A DNA stretch of 64,000 bases from Beijerinckiaceae bacterium RH AL1. GTDB lineage: Bacteria > Pseudomonadota > Alphaproteobacteria > Rhizobiales > Beijerinckiaceae. Under the pieces are notes generated by a model that worked only from the letters and a program-made list of their open reading frames with translations, did not search any database and was not told where the DNA came from. The stretch covers positions 4,154,597 through 4,218,596 of the forward strand of contig LR590083.2 of NCBI GenBank assembly GCA_901457705.2. Direction: 5' to 3'. Shown here in pieces: positions 54,115 to 63,998 of the stretch (the stretch's first letter is position 1; the number at the start of each line of letters is the position of its first letter). The translations under genes were made by a program, and so were the position numbers.

Positions 54115-54918
54115 TCAGGCCGGCGTCTTCACGCCCTTCACGAGGCCGAGCAGCGCCGCCTGCACGGCCTCGTTGCCGCAGCAGATGTCGCCTTTGGTCA
54201 TCATGTCGGAACCGCCGTCGCAGTCGCTGACGAAGCCGCCGGCCTCGCGCACCATGACGATGCCGGCGGCCATGTCCCAGCTCGAGAGCTGGCGCTCCCA
54301 GTAGCCGTCGTAGCGGCCGGCGGCGACGTAGCAGATATCGAGCGCCGCGGCGCCGAGACGGCGCAGGTTCGAGACCTCGCCCATCAGCACGTGCGCCTCG
54401 TTGAGGAAGCGACCGTGCTGGCGCCGCTTGCCGAGGTGCGGGATGCCGCAACCGATGATGCAGTCCGACAGCTGGCGTCGCGCCGAGACGCGCAAGCGGC
54501 GGTTGTTGAGATAGGCGCCCTGTCCGCGCTCGGCGACGAACATGTCGTCGTCGGCCGGATTGTAGACCACGCCGGCGACAAGCTGGCCCTCGCGCTCGAG
54601 CGCGATCGAGATGGCGAAGATCGGGATGCCGTGCAGGAAGTTCGTCGTGCCGTCGAGCGGGTCGACATGCCAGGTGTGGCTCTTGTCCGAGCCCTCCACC
54701 ACGCCGGACTCCTCCATCACGAAGCCGTAGCCCGGCCGCGCCTTGGAGAGCTCCTCGTACAAGGTCTTCTCCGAGCGCTTGTCGGCCGCGGTGACGAAGT
54801 CGCCCGGGCCTTTGACCGAGACCTGCAGGTTCTCCACCTCGCCGAAGTCGCGCTTCAGGTTGCGGCCGGCCTTCAGCGCAGCGGCGGTCATCACGTTCAT
54901 CAAGGCGGAGCGGATCAT
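54115..54918 (-). CDS. suhB: Inositol monophosphatase family protein (SuhB-like)
   Basis: Mg-dependent phosphatase, 267 residues. The metal site is formed by MEESG near 74-78, WHVDPLDGTTNFLHGIP near 91-107 and WDMAAGIVMVREAGG near 219-233, all canonical. E. coli SuhB also acts in rRNA transcription antitermination, so a regulatory role is possible. ATG 54918 gives the usual N-terminus with a short helix. It diverges from the glucan exporter gene, a neighbourhood often seen in Rhizobiales, with a 166-bp gap. Confidence 0.9.
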   Translation of the reverse strand: MIRSALMNVMTAAALKAGRNLKRDFGEVENLQVSVKGPGDFVTAADKRSEKTLYEELSKARPGYGFVMEESGVVEGSDKSHTWHVDPLDGTTNFLHGIPIFAISIALEREGQLVAGVVYNPADDDMFVAERGQGAYLNNRRLRVSARRQLSDCIIGCGIPHLGKRRQHGRFLNEAHVLMGEVSNLRRLGAAALDICYVAAGRYDGYWERQLSSWDMAAGIVMVREAGGFVSDCDGGSDMMTKGDICCGNEAVQAALLGLVKGVKTPA

Positions 54919-55084
54919 GGCCGGCGTGATGCACCTCTCGCCCCCGCGACGCAAGCGCGGCTCTGCTGTCCGCGGCCGCGATAGCTCTACTCCGGGCCGA
55001 ACCGTCGCAGGGGCATGACGCCGATGTTCTCGCCCGGGCCTGAGATGCTATATCCGCCGCGTTTCCCTCTCGAATCCGGCGGCG

Positions 55085-56908
55085 ATGTCGTTCTTCCAGA
55101 TCTACGGGCGCGTGCTCGCGATGCTGCGCACCGAGAAGCGTGCGGTGGCGATCCTCGTCGTCGCCGCCATCGCGATGGTGACGACTCAATTCGCGGAGCC
55201 GGTCCTTCTCGGGCGGCTGATCAACACCCTGAGCCAGGGCGCCAAGGGCGGGCACCTGCCTAGCCTCGACGCGCTGATGCCGACGATCCTCGCCTGGATC
55301 GGCTTCGCGCTCGCCTCGATCGCCGCCGCCGTCGTCGTATCGCTGCTCGCCGACCGGCTCGCGCATCGCCGCCGCCTCGCGGTGATGGCGAGCTTCTTCG
55401 AGCATGCGCTCGAGCTGCCGCTCGCCTTCCACACCGCTACCCACTCCGGCCGCTCGCTGAAGATCATGCTCGACAGCGCGACCGGCATGTTCGTCACCTA
55501 CCTCTCACTTTTTCGCGAAAATCTCGCGGCTCTCCTGTCGCTGATCGTCATCCTGCCGGTGTCGCTGTGGTTCAACTGGCGCCTCGGCCTGCTGCTCGTC
55601 GCGCTCATCGTGCTGGTCGGATCGGTGGCGACCTTCGTTCGCCGGCGCACCGAGACGCTCCAGCGCCACGTCGAGTTCTACAACACGAGCCTCGCCGAGC
55701 GCGCGTCCGACGTGCTCGGCAACGTCCCGGTGATCCAGAGCTTCACCAGCATCGATGCCGAGCTTGCCGCGATGCGCTCGCTGTCGCGGTCGCTCCTCGC
55801 GGCGCAGATGCCGGTGCTGACCTGGTGGGCGGCGGCCGGCGTGTTCAGCCGCGCGGCCTCGACGATCACGCTGCTCGCGATCTTCGTGTTCGGCACCGTC
55901 CTCTACCTGCACGGCATCGGCACGATCGGCGGCATCGTGATGTTCATGAGCTTCGCGACGATGCTGATTGGCCGGCTCGAGCAGCTCTCGAACTTCTCGA
56001 ACTCGCTGTTTCTCCAGGCCGAGAAGCTCGGCGACTTCTTCCGCGTGCTCGACACGGTGCCGCAGGTCGCCGACAAGCCCGGCGCGCCGGACCCCGGCAA
56101 GCTCAAAGGCCGCGTCGTGTTCGAGGACGTGACGTTCTCCTACCCGCCGAGCGAAGGCAGCAAGCCGGATGGTCGCCCGACGCGCCCGGCCGTCGAGCAT
56201 CTCGACATCGTGGCCGAGCCCGGCGACACGATCGCGCTCGTCGGCGCCACCGGCTCCGGCAAGTCGACGACGCTCGCGCTGCTGCACCGCGCCTTCGATC
56301 CCGAGCAGGGGCGCCTGACGATCGACGGCATCGACATCCGCGACATGCCGCTCGTGGCGCTCCGCCGCAACATCGGCGTCGTCTTCCAGGAACCGATGCT
56401 GTTCGCCCGCTCGATCGAGGAGAACCTGCGCATCGGAAAGCCCAACGCGACGCCGGAAGAGGTCCAGCGCGCGCTCGAGCTGGCGCAGGCCGCCGACTTC
56501 GTCGCACGCCAGCCGCAGGGGCTCGCGACGTCCGTCGGGGAGCGCGGCCGCTCGCTCTCCGGCGGCGAGCGTCAGCGCCTGGCGATCGCGCGCGCCCTCC
56601 TGAAGGACCCGCCGATCATGATCTTCGACGAAGCGACGGCGGCGCTTGATGCGGCGACCGAGCAGAAGCTGCAGCTCGCGCTCGCCAGCGCGACCGCCGG
56701 CCGTACGACTTTCGTTATCGCGCACCGGTTGGCGACCATTCGGAATGCCACCCGCATCCTGCTCCTCGACCACGGCAAGGTGCTGGAGCAGGGATCGTTC
56801 GAGGAGCTGGTGGCGGCGAACGGCCGCTTCGCCGCTCTGGCGCGGGCCCAGTTCATGACCCGGAAGCAGGAGGTCGACGCGGTGGCAGACAGCGTTTCGG
56901 CCGCATAG
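55085..56908 (+). CDS. ndvA: Cyclic beta-1,2-glucan exporter (NdvA/ChvA type)
   Basis: ABC exporter with fused membrane and ATPase halves, 607 residues against 588 in ChvA. Six helices lie in residues 20-320. The ATPase has Walker A GATGSGKST near 400, Q-loop FQEPMLFARS, signature LSGGERQR near 498-505 and Walker B IMIFDEATAALDAAT. Start YGRVLAMLRTEKRAVAILV and LSLFRENLAALLSLIVILP match the NdvA group. The product moves cyclic glucans to the periplasm for osmotic adaptation and host interaction in rhizobia. The glucan synthase gene ndvB is not in the window, so the substrate is inferred from sequence. Confidence 0.88.
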   Translation: MSFFQIYGRVLAMLRTEKRAVAILVVAAIAMVTTQFAEPVLLGRLINTLSQGAKGGHLPSLDALMPTILAWIGFALASIAAAVVVSLLADRLAHRRRLAVMASFFEHALELPLAFHTATHSGRSLKIMLDSATGMFVTYLSLFRENLAALLSLIVILPVSLWFNWRLGLLLVALIVLVGSVATFVRRRTETLQRHVEFYNTSLAERASDVLGNVPVIQSFTSIDAELAAMRSLSRSLLAAQMPVLTWWAAAGVFSRAASTITLLAIFVFGTVLYLHGIGTIGGIVMFMSFATMLIGRLEQLSNFSNSLFLQAEKLGDFFRVLDTVPQVADKPGAPDPGKLKGRVVFEDVTFSYPPSEGSKPDGRPTRPAVEHLDIVAEPGDTIALVGATGSGKSTTLALLHRAFDPEQGRLTIDGIDIRDMPLVALRRNIGVVFQEPMLFARSIEENLRIGKPNATPEEVQRALELAQAADFVARQPQGLATSVGERGRSLSGGERQRLAIARALLKDPPIMIFDEATAALDAATEQKLQLALASATAGRTTFVIAHRLATIRNATRILLLDHGKVLEQGSFEELVAANGRFAALARAQFMTRKQEVDAVADSVSAA

Positions 56909-56999
56909 CTACGCTTATGACGCATGGCAGCCGTGCTGCCGAATCGTCTGGTCGATGCGGATATCGCATCGCATATGTTCGCAAGCGAAAGCGACCCTT

Positions 57000-57076
57000 T
57001 TGCCCCCGGTTTTTCCGGGTGACTTCCTCCCAAGACTTCCAAAGCCCGTCAGCCTCGTGCTGGCGGGCTTTTTTTT
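57000..57076 (+). ncRNA. Candidate suhB/MmgR-like (alpha-r8) small RNA
   Basis: A compact 77-nt unit between ndvA and holA. A first hairpin CCCGG-TTTTT-CCGGG (57005-57019) comes first, then GTGA. An unpaired CTTCCTCCC (57023-57031), complementary to a Shine-Dalgarno sequence, follows, and then a strong terminator. This order and the CUUCCUCCC core are what I recall of the alphaproteobacterial suhB/MmgR RNA family, first named from its position near a suhB gene; a suhB-like gene is 2 kb away here. Promoter and 5' end are not determined. It could also just be the ndvA 3' end. Confidence 0.5.
57041..57076 (+). terminator. Rho-independent terminator with eight-T tract
   Basis: GCCCGTCAGC (57044-57053) pairs with GCTGGCGGGC (57059-57068), one G-U pair, around loop CTCGT, followed directly by eight T. 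It is the strongest terminator in the window and ends either ndvA or the candidate small RNA. It also lies just past the holA stop on the opposite strand. Confidence 0.93.
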
Positions 57077-57100
57077 GCCCAGGTCGGTGGGCGAACGCAC

Positions 57101-58102
57101 TCAGGCGCGCTCACTGCCGCCTCTCGCCGCAAGCGCGACGGTCCAAAGAGCCCGCACCGCGATCGCCTGCGCGAGGCGCGGCTCGCGGCGGGCGCGGCCG
57201 ACTGCCTCGCCGAGAACCGCCACGGCGCGGCCGAGGCGCGCTTCGCTCCATTTGCGCAGCTGCGCCTGCGCCAGCGCCTTGCGCGCGCCGTAGAACGAGC
57301 CCTCGCCGCCGCCTGAGGCTGCGCGATGCAGCGCGCTCGCGTGGCGCAGCGCCGCGCCGAGAAGCTGGTTGACGTCGCCGTTCTCGGCGAACAGGCGCTC
57401 CGTGGTCGTCTCGACGGCGGTGACATCGCCGCCGAAGGCGCCATCGACCGCGTGGTCGAGCACCAAGGCCGAGGCATCGGCGACGATCGCCTCGACGTCG
57501 GCGATCCCGACCCGGCCCGACCCGTGCGCGTAGGTCGCGAGCTTCTCGAGCTCGGAGCGCGTGGTGAGCCGGTCCTGGCCGAGCAGGGAGAGCAACAGCT
57601 CCTTGGCATCGGGATCGATCGTCAGGCCCACGGCCGCCAGCTCGGAGTCGACGAGCTGCGCGATCTCGCGCGGGCCGTCGGGATAGCACTCGATGGCGAG
57701 CGCCATCTTGGCGCTCTCGCAGAGCTTGCGCAGCTGGTGGTCACGCTTCAGCGCGCCCGCCTCGACGACGACCACGCAGTCGCGCGGGGGCGCCTTCAAC
57801 AGCGGCTCGATCGCCGGCAGCAGCGACTTGGCGGAGGCCTCGACGCCGATCGCCTTGCGGCCGCCGAACATCGGCACGGCATTGGCCTCGTCGACGAGCT
57901 TCAGCGGGTCGGACGCGACATCGTCCCCGTCGAGGCGCACGAGCTGGAAGCCGTCCTTCGGGTCATCGACGGCACGCGACAGGATCGTCTTGGCGCGTTC
58001 GGCAATCAGCCCCGCGTCCGAGCCGAAAACGAGATAGAGAAAGACACCTGCCGGCGGGTTCGAGATGACGCGGTCGGCCTCGCTGGAGCGGACGGCGACC
58101 AT
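57101..58102 (-). CDS. holA: DNA polymerase III delta subunit
   Basis: Clamp-loader subunit that opens the beta sliding clamp. The 333-residue protein shows the AAA+-like delta fold without a working Walker motif: YLVFGSDAGLIAERAKTIL near 23-41, the DEANAVPMFGGRKAI clamp-contact region near 70-84, LEKLATYA near 185-192 and a helical C-terminal domain ending AIAVRALWTVALAAR. It is the last gene of a dapD-DUF805-holA run (9-bp gap). The lptE and leuS genes often linked to holA are absent. Confidence 0.93.
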   Translation of the reverse strand: MVAVRSSEADRVISNPPAGVFLYLVFGSDAGLIAERAKTILSRAVDDPKDGFQLVRLDGDDVASDPLKLVDEANAVPMFGGRKAIGVEASAKSLLPAIEPLLKAPPRDCVVVVEAGALKRDHQLRKLCESAKMALAIECYPDGPREIAQLVDSELAAVGLTIDPDAKELLLSLLGQDRLTTRSELEKLATYAHGSGRVGIADVEAIVADASALVLDHAVDGAFGGDVTAVETTTERLFAENGDVNQLLGAALRHASALHRAASGGGEGSFYGARKALAQAQLRKWSEARLGRAVAVLGEAVGRARREPRLAQAIAVRALWTVALAARGGSERA

Positions 58103-58111
58103 CGGCGCGGC

Positions 58112-58578
58112 TCAGGCCGAGGGCCGGAAGCCCAGCTCGATCACCGTGCCGACGATCGCGACGGCGAGCAGCCCATCGAGGATCACGACGTACCAGATCG
58201 AGATCGCGTCCGCGGCGATCGGCTGCAGGAAGTGCAGGGAGGCGGCAACGAACGCGAGGAACGGCACGAGGCCGGCAAGGGCGGTCGGCCGTGCGCGGTC
58301 GCGCAGCCGCTTGATTGACAGCATGACGTAGGAGATCGCGATCACCAGCACGGCGAAGGCATATGCGATGATGTAGGTGTTGGCGATGATCGTCATCGGC
58401 GCGAAGAACGGCTGCCGCGCCAGGTCGTGGTGCATGAACGGCACGAGCGGCACGATGACGAGGGTCAACGCGACGAGCAGGCCGAAGAGCCAGCCGGCAT
58501 GGAAGCGCCACGTCGCGGCGTCGACGACGCCGACATCCTCGCGGAACAGGAACCGCGCGCGCTCGCCGCTCAACGCGA

Positions 58579-58582
<4 letters not shown>
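58112..58582 (-). CDS. DUF805-type membrane protein
   Basis: Inner-membrane protein of 156 residues with four hydrophobic helices. The block [21 protein letters not shown] reads as the family's RRLhDrGrS motif between helices 2 and 3. It starts at a GTG overlapping the dapD stop (GTGA). DUF805 genes next to dapD recur in Rhizobiales, suggesting a shared expression unit, though no biochemical link to lysine or cell wall synthesis is known. The start may include a short cytoplasmic lead of about 28 residues. Confidence 0.75.
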
Positions 58583-59439
<857 letters not shown>

Positions 59440-59511
59440 GTGCGGTCCTGCGGCGTGGCGACGGGTTTCGTCGCTGCACGCGCGGGTGTCAATGGCGCGT
59501 CGGAGCCGGCG

Positions 59512-61494
59512 TTATGCCGCGCGGAGCGCCGCGATCTGATGCAGCGTCTTTCGCCGTAGGTCGTGCAGGCGCGCCAGCTCGTCGCGATACTCGCCGCCGG
59601 CCCTGCAGGCGGTCTCGACGACGCGACACTGCGCGGCGATGGCATCGAAGCCGAGCGAGCCGAGGCTCGAGACCAGGGCATGAGCGTCGAAGGCCACCTT
59701 CTCCCGCTCGAGAACGCTGCCGTCCGGGCCGAGACGACCCTCCAGCTCCCTTACGAGCTTGGCGAGCATGCGATCGATGACCTGCGGACCAACCGCTTCG
59801 GCGATGGCGTTGAAGGTGTCGCGATGGAAGCCGTCGAGGTCGGGCATTGCGGGTTTGCTCGTTGCCCAGCGCTCGACCAAGGCGAACAGCGCGTCGCGCT
59901 GGAAGGGTTTTCCGATGTGGTCCTGCATGCCGGCTTCGGCAAAGGCGGCGACCTGATGCGACAGGACGTTGGCCGTCATCCCGATGATGGGCACGTTCGC
60001 ACCGGGATGCTTGAGAGAACGGATGAGGCGGGTCGCCGTGATCCCATCGACCTCCGGCATCTGGACGTCCATCAGGACGAGGTCGTAGGGCGTCGCCTGG
60101 ACTGCGGCCACGGCCTCCGCGCCGCCCGGCGCCACATCGACGCGATGGCCGCCGCGCTCCAGCACCGCGCGGCAGAGATCCTGGTTCATGGGCACATCTT
60201 CGACAACGAGGATACGACGTGGCGCGATGGGCGAAGCTGTGGTGGCCGCTACGGACGCCGGAGACGACGCGGCGGCGATCGGCAGCGCGATCTCGAACCA
60301 GAACGTCGAGCCGCGGCCGATGTCGCTGTCGACGCCGATCGTGCCGCCCATGGCGTCGATCAAGCGCTTGCAGATCGCCAGCCCGAGACCCGTGCCGCCG
60401 AACTCGCGCTGGATCGAGCGGTCGACCTGGCTGAACCGCTCGAACAGAAGATGCGTCTTGGCCGCAGCGATGCCGATGCCGCTGTCGCGCACCTCGAAGC
60501 GCAGCCGCACGCGGCCCTGATCTGCCGCCACCGCCGAAACCGTCAGCCTGACGCCGCCGACATGTGTGAACTTGATCGCATTGTTCAGCAGGTTCAGCAG
60601 GACCTGCCGCAGCCTGTCGCGGTCGCCGACCACGCGCGCCGGAAGCGCCGGCCGGATATCGACCGTCAGCTGCAGCTGCTTGCGCTCGGCCGTGGCGCGC
60701 ACGATCGCAACGGCTTCGTCGGCGAGCGACTCCGGCGCGAAGGGCTCGTCGACCAGCTCGATCTGCCCGGACTCGACTTTCGAAAAATCGAGGATGTCGT
60801 CGACGATCGTCAGCAGCGCGGCGCCGGCGGAGCGGATGCGCTCGACCGACAGGCGCGCCGTCGACGGCATCGCGCTTTCTTCGAGCAGCAGGTCGGCATA
60901 GCCGAGGATGCCGTGGAGCGGGGTCCTGATCTCATGGCTCATCGCCGCCAGGAACTCCGACTTCGCCAGGTTCGCCGCCTCGGCGGTCGCGCGGGCGGCC
61001 TCGGCCTCGCGGGTGCGCTCGATGACCCGCTCGCCGAGCGTGGCATTGAGCTCGCGAAGTGACCGCTCCGCCGCATCGCGTGCCGTGTCGTCGCGGACGG
61101 TGAGCACGGCACCGATCTGTGCCCCGCTCGCATCGCGGAGCGGCAGCGCGGTGCCGGTCGCCAGCACCTCTCGGCCGTCGGGCCGCATGATGCGCCAGCG
61201 CTCGTCGCGGACCGTTTGGCCGCGGACGGCGCGGGCGAGCGGCAGATCGCGCGGCGCGTACGGCGCGCCGTCTTCGGTGAGGAGATGGTAGGTCTTGCTG
61301 TAGTCGTCGGGCTCGATATCGAGCCGCGCGACGCCATGGATCGCCGCCGCCGCGCCGTTCACCATCGTGATGCGGCCCGCGGCGTCGGTGACGATCACGC
61401 CCTCGGCAAGCTGGTTCAGGATTGCGGTGTGCATGGCACTCGATGCCGCGGTCGCCGGTGCGGCGTCGGGCGTCGAGACCTCGGTAAGGGTCAT
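59512..61494 (-). CDS. Hybrid sensor histidine kinase with receiver and Hpt domains
   Basis: Multi-domain phosphorelay kinase of 660 residues (671 if starting at 61527). Order: one PAS domain (about 20-140, ILNQLAEGVIVTDAAGRITM), a coiled linker, HisKA with phospho-His in MSHEIRTPLHGIL, an ATPase domain (LLNNAIKFTHVGG, GIGIAAAKT, GTGLGLAICKRL), a receiver with phospho-Asp in LVLMDVQMPEVDG, and an Hpt domain with His in FDAHALVSSLGSLGF. No membrane helix, so it reads a cytoplasmic signal. A cognate output regulator is not adjacent; alphaproteobacterial hybrids often feed distant regulators such as ChpT-like relays. Confidence 0.9.
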   Translation of the reverse strand: MTLTEVSTPDAAPATAASSAMHTAILNQLAEGVIVTDAAGRITMVNGAAAAIHGVARLDIEPDDYSKTYHLLTEDGAPYAPRDLPLARAVRGQTVRDERWRIMRPDGREVLATGTALPLRDASGAQIGAVLTVRDDTARDAAERSLRELNATLGERVIERTREAEAARATAEAANLAKSEFLAAMSHEIRTPLHGILGYADLLLEESAMPSTARLSVERIRSAGAALLTIVDDILDFSKVESGQIELVDEPFAPESLADEAVAIVRATAERKQLQLTVDIRPALPARVVGDRDRLRQVLLNLLNNAIKFTHVGGVRLTVSAVAADQGRVRLRFEVRDSGIGIAAAKTHLLFERFSQVDRSIQREFGGTGLGLAICKRLIDAMGGTIGVDSDIGRGSTFWFEIALPIAAASSPASVAATTASPIAPRRILVVEDVPMNQDLCRAVLERGGHRVDVAPGGAEAVAAVQATPYDLVLMDVQMPEVDGITATRLIRSLKHPGANVPIIGMTANVLSHQVAAFAEAGMQDHIGKPFQRDALFALVERWATSKPAMPDLDGFHRDTFNAIAEAVGPQVIDRMLAKLVRELEGRLGPDGSVLEREKVAFDAHALVSSLGSLGFDAIAAQCRVVETACRAGGEYRDELARLHDLRRKTLHQIAALRAA

Positions 61495-61651
61495 GAGGCA
61501 GACCTGGGACGATGATGCCCGAATCATTGACGCGCGACCATATCACCGGCTTGTTTCCGTAACGTAAGCTTAGAGCCGAAGCGCGCAGAAATTGTGTGCG
61601 CGTGGGAGCGCCGCGCTTGCCTCGGCGCCCCGGCCCACGCAGGAGAGGGGT

Positions 61652-62455
61652 GTGCTCACCCTCGCGACCTGGAACATCAACTCGGTGCGCCTGCGCATCG
61701 ATCTCGTGACGCGCGTGCTGAAGCAGCACGCGCCGGACGTCATCTGCCTGCAGGAGACGAAATGTCGGGACGCCGAGTTTCCGCTCGCGGCGTTCCGCAA
61801 GGCCGGCTACGCGCATGTCGCGATCAACGGGCAGAAGGGGTACCACGGGGTCGCCATCGCCTCGAAGCTCCCGTTCCAGCGCATCGAGCGCCGCGGCTTC
61901 TGCGGCAAGACCGACGCCCGGCATATCGCCGTCGGCCTGGCGCCGGGCGGCAGGCCGATCACGCTGCACAATTTCTATGTGCCGGCCGGCGGCGACGAGC
62001 CCGACCCCGAGATCAATCCGAAGTTCGCGCACAAGCTCGGCTTCCTCGACGAGATGGCGGAGTGGGCGACGCGCGAGAGCGTCGCAGCCGGCGACGCGAT
62101 CCTCGTCGGTGATCTCAACGTGGCCCCGCTCGAGCATGACGTCTGGAGTCACAAGGCGCTGCTCAAGATCGTCAGCCATACGCCGGTCGAGGTCGAGAAG
62201 CTCGGGCGCGCCTTCGCGGCCGGTCCCTGGGTCGACGTGCTCCGCCACATCATCCCCCCGGACCAGAAGTGCTACACATGGTGGAGCTACCGCTCGCCGG
62301 ACTGGGCAAAGGCCGACAAGGGCCGCCGCCTCGACCATGTCTGGGTGAGCCGGAGCCTGGGCGACCGCATCGACAGCATGACCATCCTGAAAGAGGGTCG
62401 CGGCTGGGAGCGTCCGTCCGACCACGTGCCGGTGATCGTGCGGCTCGACGTCTGA
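61652..62455 (+). CDS. xthA: Exodeoxyribonuclease III
   Basis: AP endonuclease and 3'-5' exonuclease of base-excision repair. The GTG at 61652 follows an AGGAGAGGGG ribosome site and gives 267 residues, starting LTLATWNINSVRLRI. LQETKC near 33-38 holds the metal-binding Glu. GDLNVAPLEHDVW is the catalytic Asp/Asn block, and WWSYRSPDW and RLDHVWVS near the end complete the active site with SDHVPV. An earlier in-frame ATG has no ribosome site. It diverges from the hybrid kinase gene. Confidence 0.95.
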   Translation: MLTLATWNINSVRLRIDLVTRVLKQHAPDVICLQETKCRDAEFPLAAFRKAGYAHVAINGQKGYHGVAIASKLPFQRIERRGFCGKTDARHIAVGLAPGGRPITLHNFYVPAGGDEPDPEINPKFAHKLGFLDEMAEWATRESVAAGDAILVGDLNVAPLEHDVWSHKALLKIVSHTPVEVEKLGRAFAAGPWVDVLRHIIPPDQKCYTWWSYRSPDWAKADKGRRLDHVWVSRSLGDRIDSMTILKEGRGWERPSDHVPVIVRLDV

Positions 62456-62478
62456 TGTCGGGCCACGCGCCGGGTGAG

Positions 62479-63239
62479 CTAGTGACCCTGGCGCAGGAAG
62501 AAGACCACCGTCAGCGCCAGCCCGGCGACGACCACGAACACGCGCACCCACAAGGCCGGCACGCGGCGCGCGGCGACGATCCCCGCTGCGCCGCCGACGA
62601 TCGCGCCGGCCATCAGCACCAGCGCCTGCGCCAGGCGACGAGGCCGGCGATGACGAAGGTCACGACGGCGGCGACGTTCATGAGCATCGCGAGCAGGATC
62701 TTGATCGAGGTCATCACCCGCATGTCGGTGAGCCCGAACAGGGCGAGCGCCGCCAGCATCATGATGCCGATGCCGCCGCCGAAGTAGCCGCCGTAGATCG
62801 CGACGACGCCCTGCACGACATAGACGTAGCGGCGCGGCAGTCCGAAGCGCCCGCCGGCCGGCACGCCGCCGCCGAAGCTCGCCTGCGCGAACACAGCCGT
62901 CGCGAACAGGATCAGCCACGGCACGATGCGCGCGAAGACGCCCGGCGGAGTCACGAGCAGCAGCAGCGCGCCGAACAGCCCGCCGATGGTGCTGATGACG
63001 GCCAACATCCGCACACTGATGCCGCCGGCATCGTCGGCGGGCATGACGATGTCGCGGCGCGCAAGCCAAGTGGTCATCGCCTGGGCCGGGAACAGGGCCA
63101 CGGTCGAGGTCGCGTTCGCCCCGAGCGCGGTGAGGCCGCCCGCGACCAGGGCCGGCAGGGTGATGAACGAGCCGCCACCGGCGAGCACGTTGATGAAGCC
63201 GGCGACGAAGCCGGCGGCGGCGATGAGAACCAGGATCAT
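62479..63239 (-). pseudogene. TauE/SafE-family permease gene with -1 frameshift
   Basis: Sulfite/organosulfonate exporter family membrane protein. The first frame (MILVLIAAAGFVAGFINVLAG, then GGGSFITLPAL) covers six helices up to GLVAW. The rest, AQALVLMAGAIVGGAAGIVA to FFLRQGH, is in another frame. One missing base at about 62629-62630 (codon after TGG) explains it. Repaired length would be 253 residues, normal for the family, with the conserved GGGSF and GGYFGGGIGIMML blocks intact. Convergent with xthA, 23 bp apart. Confidence 0.8.
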
Positions 63240-63293
63240 GCGGGCCCTAAGGTCGCGAGGCGCGAACCTTAAAGCTGCTCGCAAGGCCGCGGG

Positions 63294-63998
63294 CTAGCGG
63301 TGTCCCTGCTCGAGCGGGCGAAGCTCCGGTGCCTCGTGGCGCGCCGGCCGCGAAAACTTGAGCCGCTTGCGCCGCGAGGCGGTGATGGTGGCGAGCCCCA
63401 GCGCATAGAAGATGACCAGGAACACGACGCCGGTCACGGCAACCGCGGGATAGCCGAGCTTGCTCACGTCGAGGAAGCTGTAGGGGTAGGTCTCGCCAAG
63501 CGCGCCCGCGATAAGCGTGCCGGCGAAATAGATCGCCGGATAGATCATCAAGAGGAGCGAGTAGCGCAAGCCGAGGCCGCGCTTCGGAGCGAACAGTGTC
63601 CAGAACACCAGAACCAGCGCCGGCACGATATCGTGGAAGGTGAGGTCCGTGTCGAAGCCCATGCCGCGCGGCGTCCACGACGTGCGCAGAACGGCCTCGT
63701 AGGTCGCGCAGACGACCAGAATGTAGACGAGCGCCGACGCATAGAGCGCCGCCGACGGCAGCGGACGGTGGCGATAGAGCCGATAGGCGGTGAGGCTCAT
63801 CAGCGCCGCGACGCCGATGTTCGTGAGGATCGTGAAATAGCGGAACCACAGGAACATCGCCTGCGGCAGGTCATGGCCATGAGCGAGATTGCGCAGGATC
63901 ACCGTCGTGCCGTCGATCGCCAGCGCCGCCCAGTCGAGCACCGCAATCAGCACGGCGAGCGCCGCCGCATACTTGAGCGGTCGCGGCAGCGGCGGATG
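63294..63998 (-). CDS. Pr6Pr family membrane protein (5' end outside window)
   Basis: Six-helix membrane protein of unknown function. The frame is open to the right edge (HPPLPRPLKYAAALAVLIAVL), so the start is beyond 64000. The GTG at 63953 would cut the first helix. The Pr6Pr signature is seen in FRYFTILTNIGVAALMSL, VLRTSW and FHDIVPALVLVFW. A basic cytoplasmic tail follows the last helix (SRRKRLKFSRPARHEAPEL). It lies 54 bp upstream of the TauE/SafE gene on the same strand and may share its transcript. Function is not established. Confidence 0.8.
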   Translation of the reverse strand, partial: HPPLPRPLKYAAALAVLIAVLDWAALAIDGTTVILRNLAHGHDLPQAMFLWFRYFTILTNIGVAALMSLTAYRLYRHRPLPSAALYASALVYILVVCATYEAVLRTSWTPRGMGFDTDLTFHDIVPALVLVFWTLFAPKRGLGLRYSLLLMIYPAIYFAGTLIAGALGETYPYSFLDVSKLGYPAVAVTGVVFLVIFYALGLATITASRRKRLKFSRPARHEAPELRPLEQGHR

